Source: SUG2458 sp051872335 (GTDB lineage: Bacteria; Bacillota_I; Bacilli_A; RFN20; CAG-826). From it: a stretch of 30,374 nucleotides of DNA. The stretch is from assembly GCA_051872335.1 (NCBI GenBank), contig JBJEDT010000028.1:1-30374 (forward strand), in the 5' to 3' direction. Made by a program: the position numbers and the translations under genes. The notes under the pieces were generated by a model, which ran no database searches, was not told the origin of the DNA, and worked only from the letters and a program-made list of their open reading frames with translations. This document shows positions 25,073 through 30,374 of this stretch, one piece after another (position 1 is the stretch's first letter; every line of letters starts with the position of its first letter).

Positions 25073-25699
25073 ATGTATTATTTTTGATTTAGATGGCACT
25101 TTAGCTGATACTGATTTTATGGTCGTAGATGCATATTTAAAAATGTTCCAAAAATATCGTCCTGATTATAAACCCTCATTTAAAGAACTAGCATCTTTTT
25201 CTGGTCCAACATTACGTGATGTATTTTGTATCTATTTCAAGGGCAATGATATTGACTCACTTTTAAAAGAATTTCGTGATATTTCTTTACCAATGTATTG
25301 TACTCATACAAAGTTATATAAAGGAATTAAAGAATGTTTGGAGGAATTTAGAAAAAAGGTTTGAAATTGTGTGTAGTGACAAATAAAATATCTACAGCAA
25401 CTAAAGTATCTCTAGAAACATATGGTATTTATAATTATTTTGATTTAATAATTTCTTCGGATGATGTTTTAAATGGAAAGCCCGACCCTGAAGGAATTTT
25501 ACATTGTATAAATAAATTTAGGTTGCTTAAAAAAGATGTTCTTTATGTCGGGGATAGTTTGATAGATGAACTTGCGAGTAAAAATGCTTCCATTGATTGC
25601 TGTTTAGTAACTTGGAATTTACATGGTAGATTAAGTGAAACGAATCCTAAGTACACTATAAATGAAGTTGATGAATTAAAGGAGATTGTTTATGGATGA
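25065..25699 (+). CDS. HAD-family phosphatase (Pgp/PpaX type), split by a -1 frame change
   Basis: Two overlapping frames together make one complete HAD phosphatase. Frame 1 (25065-25364) holds motif I FDLDGTLADT (Asp8, Asp10) and the helical cap, and stops at TGA 25362. The second frame, read from 25358 to 25699, starts at GLKLCVVTNK (motif II Thr) and has motif III GKPDPEG (Lys) and motif IV YVGDSLIDE (Asp). Joined at A_AAA_AAG (25352-25358) by a -1 slip, the product is 211 residues, the normal length for PpaX (pyrophosphatase) or phosphoglycolate phosphatase, with no residue lost. lgt-ppaX order is standard in Firmicutes. It overlaps lgt and trxB by eight bases each. Alternatives are a recent one-base mutation or an error in the A run. 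Ends given are those of the joined product. Confidence 0.8.
25340..25358 (+). promoter_or_regulatory. Candidate programmed -1 frameshift signal
   Basis: The slippery heptamer A_AAA_AAG (25352-25358) lies exactly in register with the upstream frame (AGA AAA AAG). A Shine-Dalgarno-like GGAGG (25340-25344) ends seven bases before it, and a TGA follows four bases after it (25362-25364). This is the layout of the dnaX signal of E. coli, where an upstream SD-like element stimulates slipping at A_AAA_AAG. Downstream only a weak TGTAG/CTACA stem (25372-25396) is seen. Confidence 0.5.
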
Positions 25700-26600
25700 G
25701 GTAAAAGATGTATTAATTGTAGGAGCTGGTCCAGCAGGTCTTAGTGCTGCTATTTATTTAATTAGATCTGGTTATGAAGTAACTCTTTTTGAAAAAGGAT
25801 TTCCAGGAGGAAAAGTTAATTTGACAGCAGAAGTCGAAAATTATCCTGGAATTGAGAAAATATCAGGACCGGATTTAGCTTTTAAAATTTATGAACATGC
25901 TTTAAATATAGGCGCAAAAATTTTTAGTAAAGAAGTAAAGAATATTATAAAAGAAAATGAAGTGTTTAAAGTTTTTACTGATAAAGAAATGTTTTCATTT
26001 AAATCTATTATTGTTGCAACAGGAACTACTGAAAATAAATTAGAAGTTGAAAACTCAATGAAATTTGAAAACCATGGTATATCGTATTGTGCTGTATGCG
26101 ATGGAAGATTTTATAAAGATAAAGAGGTTGCTGTTATTGGTGGAGGAAATGCTGCTTTAGAAGAAGCATTGTATTTAGAAAAGATTTGTAGTAAAGTACA
26201 TTTAATTCATCGAAGAGATGAATTTAGAGCTGATAAGATTATTATTGATTTAGTAGAAAAATCATCCATAGATATTTTGTATGATACAATTGTTACAAAA
26301 GTTAATGGAGATAATTCAGTATCAGATGTTGAATTACTAAATAAAAAGACAAATGAAGTATCAAAATTAGAAATAAGTGGAATTTTTCCTTATATAGGAG
26401 CTAAACCAAACACACAATTTCTTGATTCAAGTTTACTTGATGAAAAAGGCTATTTACTAGTAAATGAAAAAATGGAAACAAAACTTGTAGGCCTTTATGG
26501 TTGTGGTGATGTAATAAAGAAAGAATTAAGACAAGTTGTCACAGCAACATCGGATGGAGCAATTGCTGCTATTAATGTGGCTAATTATTTAAAGAAATAA
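25692..26600 (+). CDS. trxB: Thioredoxin reductase (NADPH)
   Basis: Flavoenzyme that reduces thioredoxin with NADPH in the cytosol. 302 residues from ATG 25692, with AAAGGAG at 25678-25684; a TTG two codons upstream is less likely. FAD site GAGPAGLSAAIYL (11-23), redox-active CAVC (Cys133, Cys136) within SYCAVCDGRFY, NADPH site VIGGGNAALEEALYL, and the C-terminal FAD segment GLYGCGDV followed by VTATSDGAIAAINVANYL. All are intact. It overlaps the HAD gene by eight bases. In Bacillus, rapZ and yvcK lie between trxB and whiA; here whiA follows directly. Confidence 0.95.
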   Translation: MDEVKDVLIVGAGPAGLSAAIYLIRSGYEVTLFEKGFPGGKVNLTAEVENYPGIEKISGPDLAFKIYEHALNIGAKIFSKEVKNIIKENEVFKVFTDKEMFSFKSIIVATGTTENKLEVENSMKFENHGISYCAVCDGRFYKDKEVAVIGGGNAALEEALYLEKICSKVHLIHRRDEFRADKIIIDLVEKSSIDILYDTIVTKVNGDNSVSDVELLNKKTNEVSKLEISGIFPYIGAKPNTQFLDSSLLDEKGYLLVNEKMETKLVGLYGCGDVIKKELRQVVTATSDGAIAAINVANYLKK

Positions 26601-26622
26601 AAAATAGATAGGAGGTGTAAAT

Positions 26623-27579
26623 ATGAATGCAAGTATATCTTTTACGCAAAAAATAAAAGAGGAATTAGCAACTAAAGAATATACTGATAAAGAGACAATA
26701 AAATGCATTATTGCTGGATTTACATCTTCAAATGGACGTGTACTAATTCAAAATAAAGAATCAATTATACATTTATCTACAGAACATGCTAAAGTTGCCA
26801 AACTAATTTACACTTTATATCAACAACTTTATAATGTGAGTCCTCAATTGACTTATAGTAGGAAAATGAAATTTGATAAAAAAGTTTGTTTTAATATTTT
26901 TATTGATAGTAACGTTGACAGTATTTTAGATGATTTAGAAATCAATTTATTTTCAACGAATTTTTCAAAATCTTATTTAAAAAAAGAAGAAAATATTAAA
27001 AATTATTTATTAGGGGCTTTGCTTGCCTGTGGTTCTTGCAATGATCCAATAAGCTCGAATTATCATTTAGAATTATGTTTTAATGACGAAAATCATGCTA
27101 AATATGTTTGTAAATTAATGAATAGATCAAAACCTGAATCCTTTGAAGCAAAGATTATTCAAAGAAGATCTTCATATGTTGTATATATGAAAAAATCTGA
27201 TTTAATTGTTGATTTTTTAGCATATTTAGGTGCTCATGATTCATGCCTAGAATTTGAAGAAGTTCGTGTTGAACGTGATTTTCGTAACAATGATAATAGA
27301 TTACAAATTTGTGAAAACGCAAATGTTTATAGAACAATAAGCAGTGCTAAAAAGCAAATTGAAGATATTAAACTTATAGATCAAAAACTTGGTATACATA
27401 ATATGATAAATAAAAAAGAAAAAATATTGTGTATGTTAAGACTGGAAAATGAAGAACTTTCAATGGTGGAACTAGCTGATTTATTAAGTAAAGAATTAAA
27501 TACAAAAGTCAGTAAATCTAATGTAAATCACTTGTTTAGATCAATTCACCAGCTAGCAGAAAGATATAGGGTTGATTAG
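26623..27579 (+). CDS. whiA: DNA-binding protein WhiA
   Basis: WhiA is a conserved Gram-positive protein: a sporulation regulator in Streptomyces and linked to cell division and chromosome segregation in Bacillus. 318 residues, normal length. The N-terminal 220 residues are a degenerate LAGLIDADG endonuclease-like fold: SFTQKIKEELATK, CIIAGFTSSNGRV, then YLLGALLACGSCNDP and YHLELCFNDENHA. The C-terminal helix-turn-helix part includes NRLQICENANVYRTISSAKK, IEDIKLID and ELADLLSKELNTKVSKSNVN. AGGAGGTG (26610-26617) precedes the ATG. The next gene starts one base after its stop. Confidence 0.95.
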   Translation: MNASISFTQKIKEELATKEYTDKETIKCIIAGFTSSNGRVLIQNKESIIHLSTEHAKVAKLIYTLYQQLYNVSPQLTYSRKMKFDKKVCFNIFIDSNVDSILDDLEINLFSTNFSKSYLKKEENIKNYLLGALLACGSCNDPISSNYHLELCFNDENHAKYVCKLMNRSKPESFEAKIIQRRSSYVVYMKKSDLIVDFLAYLGAHDSCLEFEEVRVERDFRNNDNRLQICENANVYRTISSAKKQIEDIKLIDQKLGIHNMINKKEKILCMLRLENEELSMVELADLLSKELNTKVSKSNVNHLFRSIHQLAERYRVD

Positions 27580-27580
27580 T

Positions 27581-27802
27581 ATGAACATAAACGAACAATT
27601 AGGAATGAGAATCTCGTATTTAAGAAAACAGAGAGGCTTTTCTCAACTGGATTTAGCTTGTGAAGCTAATATTAATCGTAATTATTTATGTGATTTAGAG
27701 AAAGGGAAAAGAAATCCAACTGTTGAAATATTAGTAAGATTATGTATTGCTTTAGATATAACACTTGAGGAACTTTTTAAGGGTATTGTCCCTATTTATT
27801 AA
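27581..27802 (+). CDS. Small XRE-family regulator
   Basis: 73 residues, almost entirely a Cro/C1-type helix-turn-helix: LGMRISYLRKQRGFSQLDLA, then ANINRNYLCDLEKGKRNPTV and a final helix. No ligand or dimer domain is attached. ATG 27581 is one base after the whiA stop; a TTG at 27572 would add three residues but has a worse ribosome site. Its place between whiA and pgk is where crh would be in Bacillus. An A-T dyad just before the pgk promoter is a possible target, but that is a guess. Confidence 0.85.
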   Translation: MNINEQLGMRISYLRKQRGFSQLDLACEANINRNYLCDLEKGKRNPTVEILVRLCIALDITLEELFKGIVPIY

Positions 27803-27833
27803 AAAGCAAATATTATCAGTAAAAAAATAATGG

Positions 27834-27850
27834 TATTTTTATTAAAAATA
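27834..27850. promoter_or_regulatory. A-T-rich dyad next to the pgk promoter
   Basis: TATTTTT-ATT-AAAAATA is a perfect 7-3-7 inverted repeat that ends two bases before the pgk -35. It could be an operator or an A-T upstream element for RNA polymerase. Confidence 0.35.
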
Positions 27851-27852
27851 TC

Positions 27853-27880
27853 TTACAAAGTGTATTAAATGGTATATAAT
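27853..27880 (+). promoter_or_regulatory. Promoter of pgk-tpiA
   Basis: TTACAA (27853-27858), 16 bases, consensus TATAAT (27875-27880). Transcription would start near 27887. Confidence 0.7.
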
Positions 27881-27888
27881 GTTTATGT

Positions 27889-27916
27889 AACTGAAAAATC
27901 AAATTTGTCAGTTTTT
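27889..27916 (+). promoter_or_regulatory. Hairpin plus T run in the pgk leader
   Basis: AACTGA-A-AAAT-CAA-ATTT-G-TCAGTT (27889-27913) forms ten pairs around one A-G mismatch, followed by TTTTT ending at 27916, right before AAAGGAGA (27917-27924). It has attenuator form, but at the very 5' end of the mRNA it may act as a stabilising stem. Confidence 0.4.
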
Positions 27917-27931
27917 AAAGGAGAAATAAAA

Positions 27932-29137
27932 ATGAAAAATGTTAAAGATTTACAAGTAAGTGGTAAAAAAGTTCTTGTAAGATGTGACTTCAATGTCCCA
28001 TTAAAAGATGGAGTCATCCGTGACGACAATCGTATTGTTCAAGCATTACCTACAATTAAAGAGTTAATTGGTAAAGGTGCTCGTGTAGTATTAATGTCTC
28101 ACCTAGGTAAGATTGATTGGAAGGACCCAGTAAAATTAGAAGCAGGACTCAAGAAAAACACTTTAGAGCCTGTAGCTGTTCGTCTTTCTGAATTATTAGG
28201 CTGTGAAGTTAAATTTTCACATGCTACACATGGTGAAGAATTAAAATGTGCTGTTGAATTATTAAAAGACGGAGAAGTTTTACTTGTTCAAAATACACGT
28301 TTTGAAAAAGGTGAAACAAAAAACGATCTTGCTTTATCAACTGAATGGGCTTCGTTAGTTGATGCTTTTGTTATGGATGCATTCGGTTCAGCACATAGAG
28401 CACACTCATCAACAGTTGGTGTTCCTGAAATTCTAAAAGCTGAAGGCAAAGAAGTAGCTATTGGTTATTTGGTAGAAAAAGAAGTTGTTAACTTAGATAA
28501 AGTTGTTAACTGCCAAGAAAGACCATATGTTGCAATTTTAGGCGGATTCAAAGTTTCTGATAAAATCAAAGTCATTGAATCTTTAATGAAAAAATGTGAC
28601 AAAATTTTAATTGGTGGTGCTATGGCATACACATTTAAAAAAGCTTTAGGTAAAGAAATTGGCGATTCACCATGTGAAGTTGAACAATTAGATTATGCAA
28701 AACGTTGTATAGAAGAAGCAAACGGAAAAATACTTTTACCAGTTGATTTTGTCGTAGCCGATTCATTTGATGATCCTAAAAATATTATTACAACTGAAGA
28801 TGATAATGTTCCTGCTGGATTTGAAGGTATGGATATTGGTCCTAAAACAATTGAAAAATATAAGGAAGAAATTCACAATGCTAAAACAATATTCTGGAAT
28901 GGACCAATGGGTGTTTTTGAAAAAGAACAATTCACTAGTGGCACTGTAGCTATATGTGAAGCATGTAAAGATATTAAAGAAGATGCTTTCACAGTTTGTG
29001 GCGGTGGAGATAGTGCAGCTGCAGTTGCACAATTTGGTTTCAAAGGAGACTTTGGACATGTTTCTACAGGTGGCGGTGCATCACTAGAAATGATTGAAAA
29101 CGACGGACATTTACCAGGTATCGATGTAATTAAATAA
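27932..29137 (+). CDS. pgk: Phosphoglycerate kinase
   Basis: Makes ATP and 3-phosphoglycerate from 1,3-bisphosphoglycerate in glycolysis. 401 residues from ATG 27932, seven bases after AAAGGAGA; the frame is open further upstream, but that would include the promoter and leader. Signature KKVLVRCDFNVPLKDG is near the start, with MSHLGK, NTRFEKGE, DAFGSAHRAHSS, GGFKVSDKI and the nucleotide site GGGDSAAAVAQF, and STGGGASLEM at the hinge. Nothing is missing. tpiA follows after 15 bases. gapA, usually first in this operon, is not next to it. Confidence 0.98.
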   Translation: MKNVKDLQVSGKKVLVRCDFNVPLKDGVIRDDNRIVQALPTIKELIGKGARVVLMSHLGKIDWKDPVKLEAGLKKNTLEPVAVRLSELLGCEVKFSHATHGEELKCAVELLKDGEVLLVQNTRFEKGETKNDLALSTEWASLVDAFVMDAFGSAHRAHSSTVGVPEILKAEGKEVAIGYLVEKEVVNLDKVVNCQERPYVAILGGFKVSDKIKVIESLMKKCDKILIGGAMAYTFKKALGKEIGDSPCEVEQLDYAKRCIEEANGKILLPVDFVVADSFDDPKNIITTEDDNVPAGFEGMDIGPKTIEKYKEEIHNAKTIFWNGPMGVFEKEQFTSGTVAICEACKDIKEDAFTVCGGGDSAAAVAQFGFKGDFGHVSTGGGASLEMIENDGHLPGIDVIK

Positions 29138-29152
29138 GGAAATTTTATTGAT

Positions 29153-29908
29153 ATGAGAAAAAAATTATTATTAGGCAATTGGAAAATGAATAAAACGATT
29201 GCTGAAGCAAAAGAATTTGCTTTAGCTTCTATTGAATTAGTTAAAATTGCAAAAGAAAATAATATAGATATTGGCGTTGCTCCTACATTTTTATCTTTAG
29301 ATGTAGTAAAGAAAACAAATCCAGAAATTATTGTTGCTGCGCAAAATGTAAATGAAGTAGATAGTGGTGCATATACTGGTGAAATTTCTGTACCAATGCT
29401 TAAAGAAATTAATATAACTTGGTCATTAACAGGTCACTCTGAAAGAAGATCGTATTATGGGGAAACGAGTATATCGTGTAATAAGAAAAACATTCATTTA
29501 TTAGAAAATAGTATGATTCCTGTTTATTGTGTCGGTGAAACTTTAGCCGAATTTGAATCGGGAAAAACTAAAGAAATTGTTAAAGCACAAATTGTTGAAG
29601 GCTTACAAAATATTAGTAAAGAAGATGCTGCTAAAGTAATTATTGCTTATGAACCAGTTTGGTCAATAGGAACAGGCAGAAATGCATCAAAAGAAATCGC
29701 AGAAGATATCTGTAAATTCATTAGAAGCGTTATTAGTGAATTGTATGGAACTGATACTGCTGCACAAGTAAGGATTTTATATGGCGGTTCTGTAAAACTA
29801 GAAAATATTAGAGAATATTTGTCATCTGAAAATATTGATGGAGCCTTAGTTGGTGGTGCTTCATTAAAAATTGACTCGTATAAATTATTACTTTCAAATA
29901 TCATATAA
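29153..29908 (+). CDS. tpiA: Triosephosphate isomerase
   Basis: Interconverts dihydroxyacetone phosphate and glyceraldehyde 3-phosphate. 251 residues, the usual length. Catalytic residues: Asn9 and Lys11 in GNWKMNK, His95 in TGHSERR, and Glu167 in AYEPVWSIGTG. The phosphate-binding segments YGGSVK and GALVGGASLK are present. The ribosome site AAGGA (29137-29141) is 11 bases before ATG 29153 and overlaps the end of pgk, so the two are coupled. pgm and eno are not in the window. Confidence 0.98.
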   Translation: MRKKLLLGNWKMNKTIAEAKEFALASIELVKIAKENNIDIGVAPTFLSLDVVKKTNPEIIVAAQNVNEVDSGAYTGEISVPMLKEINITWSLTGHSERRSYYGETSISCNKKNIHLLENSMIPVYCVGETLAEFESGKTKEIVKAQIVEGLQNISKEDAAKVIIAYEPVWSIGTGRNASKEIAEDICKFIRSVISELYGTDTAAQVRILYGGSVKLENIREYLSSENIDGALVGGASLKIDSYKLLLSNII

Positions 29909-29988
29909 GAATTAGTTCTTAGTAAACTGATAGTTCCTTCTAAAATAGAAAAATTCAAATATTAATTATTGTATTAGTTGTTTGAAGT

Positions 29989-30016
29989 AAAGTTCTACTT
30001 TATTAGGAACTTTTTT
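29989..30016 (+). terminator. Terminator of pgk-tpiA
   Basis: AAAGTTC (29989-29995) pairs with GAACTTT (30007-30013), 11-base loop, T run to 30016. It is 80 bases after tpiA. An AGTTCC at 29932-29937 could pair with the right arm (GGAACT) as an alternative. Confidence 0.75.
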
Positions 30017-30056
30017 ATTTGTATTAATTACTATTGTTTTAACTATTGCATTATTT

Positions 30057-30080
30057 GGGTATTATTACTACCCTTGTAGT
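30057..30080 (+). repeat. Two mutually exclusive small hairpins
   Basis: GGGTA (30057-30061) can pair with TACCC (30069-30073), or ACTAC (30067-30071) with GTAGT (30076-30080). The two stems overlap. A T-rich stretch follows, so the second could be a backup terminator. Confidence 0.3.
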
Positions 30081-30163
30081 TGTTTGTCTTTTTTATTTAG
30101 ATAATAGAAGTTTACAAACAAATTAATATTTTTTACAAAAATGAAATAAAAATTAAAAAACTC

Positions 30164-30192
30164 TTGCAAATCACTTTAAATAATGTTTTAAT
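30164..30192 (+). promoter_or_regulatory. Candidate upstream rRNA promoter (P1)
   Basis: TTGCAA, 17 bases, TTTAAT, about 100 bases upstream of the better promoter. An A-rich stretch at 30120-30160 could act as an UP element. Confidence 0.5.
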
Positions 30193-30261
30193 ATTTAAGT
30201 CGCAAGACGATAGTACTTATTATTAATACTACAAAAAGTTAAAATATTTATTAAATAATAG

Positions 30262-30290
30262 TTGACTTAATGTATTAAAAATGATACTAT
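30262..30290 (+). promoter_or_regulatory. Main rRNA promoter (P2)
   Basis: TTGACT (30262-30267), 17 bases, TACTAT (30285-30290). Both boxes match five of six consensus bases and A-T-rich DNA lies upstream. The start would be near 30297. Confidence 0.8.
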
Positions 30291-30296
30291 AAATAG

Positions 30297-30324
30297 GCTG
30301 CAAGTGATTTGAGAAATGTGCAGC
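30297..30324 (+). promoter_or_regulatory. boxB-like hairpin of the rRNA leader
   Basis: GCTGCA (30297-30302) pairs perfectly with TGCAGC (30319-30324), 16-base loop, directly ahead of boxA and at the predicted transcript 5' end. Confidence 0.55.
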
Positions 30325-30326
30325 AC

Positions 30327-30339
30327 TGATCTTTGAAAA
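30327..30339 (+). promoter_or_regulatory. boxA antitermination site of the rRNA leader
   Basis: TGATCTTTGAAAA closely matches the boxA consensus TGYTCTTTNAAAA. boxA RNA binds NusB-NusE and lets RNA polymerase pass terminators in rRNA operons. Confidence 0.75.
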
Positions 30340-30374
30340 CTGAACAGAAATAAACAACATACGTCAATTTAATG

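Larger units (their letters stand above)
29909..30374. other. 466-base gene-free region: tpiA 3' end and rRNA operon leader
   Basis: No protein gene is seen. In order it holds the tpiA terminator, a pair of overlapping hairpins (30057-30080), A-T-rich DNA, two promoters (30164, 30262), a boxB-like hairpin and boxA. The last bases (CTTTGAAAACTGAACA and on) match the usual Firmicute leader before 16S rRNA, which must begin after the window. Confidence 0.8.

Noticed and set aside
25362..25364. TGA read as Trp, as in Mycoplasma
   Set aside because: Other genes here end in TGA (14039-14041, 25697-25699), Trp is TGG throughout, and reading past this TGA reaches TAG within a few codons.
25361..25699. 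Second HAD segment as an independent gene from TTG 25361
   Set aside because: It would lack the motif I aspartates, has no ribosome site at usable distance (GGAGG is 16 bases away), and the slippery heptamer gives a better explanation.
28763..29178. Long minus-strand open frames opposite pgk
   Set aside because: They mirror the codon pattern of a highly conserved gene, have no ribosome sites and no recognisable content.
30167..30311. Inverted copies CAAATCACTT and AAGTGATTTG across the rRNA leader
   Set aside because: The left copy is inside the P1 promoter and upstream of both starts, so the two cannot pair in the RNA; a 10-base match 125 bases apart in A-T-rich DNA is likely chance.
1..30374. 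CRISPR arrays, insertion sequences, prophage or integration sites
   Set aside because: No regularly spaced repeats, transposase, integrase or phage genes were seen; the single tRNA gene has no adjacent partial copy.

Overview
The window is AT-rich, gene-dense, chromosomal DNA from a low-GC Firmicute. The closest fit I can argue is a Bacilli lineage on the Mollicutes side of the tree (Acholeplasma, Izemoplasma, Erysipelotrichia or RF39-like gut and sediment bacteria). The reasons are: an EF-G/EF-Tu pair; a uvrA-lgt-HAD-trxB-whiA block typical of Firmicutes; pyruvate:ferredoxin oxidoreductase, pointing to anaerobic fermentation; many short-signal lipoproteins with an L-T/S-S-C lipobox; and an ABC-transporter/nuclease cluster that matches, from memory, the layout of MG186-MG189 in Mycoplasma genitalium. 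TGA is used as a stop and Trp is TGG, so this is genetic code 11, unlike Mycoplasma. Alanine racemase, a LysM protein and GalU suggest that envelope polymers are still made. The taxonomic placement is inference.

Layout. 1-2054: end of fusA, then tuf and a strong terminator. 2036-3880: a LysM-domain gene (minus strand) divergent from an RDD-family membrane protein. 4035-11530: an apparent seven-feature operon behind a strong promoter with a perfect palindrome in its spacer: ABC ATPase, two CUT1-type permeases, a substrate-binding lipoprotein, a staphylococcal-nuclease-type lipoprotein, and an Ig-like/OB-like lipoprotein. 11549-11708: tRNA-Lys(CTT) with its own promoter and terminator. 11771-14783: an orphan lipoprotein, then a condensation/alcohol-acyltransferase-like protein followed by a zinc-ribbon membrane protein. 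14776-16826: alr (minus) divergent from galU. 17000-20617: the large nifJ/por gene. 20706-27802: uvrA, an oversized lgt, a HAD phosphatase split by a -1 frame change at an A_AAA_AAG heptamer, trxB, whiA and a small XRE regulator, all tightly packed. 27853-30016: pgk-tpiA. 29909-30374: gene-free DNA with tandem promoters, a boxB-like hairpin and boxA, i.e. the leader of an rRNA operon whose 16S gene lies just outside the window.

How the genes work together. The core of the window is translation (EF-G, EF-Tu, tRNA-Lys, rRNA leader) and fermentation (Pgk, TpiA, PFOR). The most system-like part is 4088-11486: a surface nuclease, an OB-fold lipoprotein that may hold nucleic acid, a binding lipoprotein and an ABC importer would together make a nucleic-acid foraging unit, with the lipoproteins anchored by the Lgt encoded in the same window. 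The two observations most worth checking are this cluster and the possible programmed frameshift at 25352-25358.
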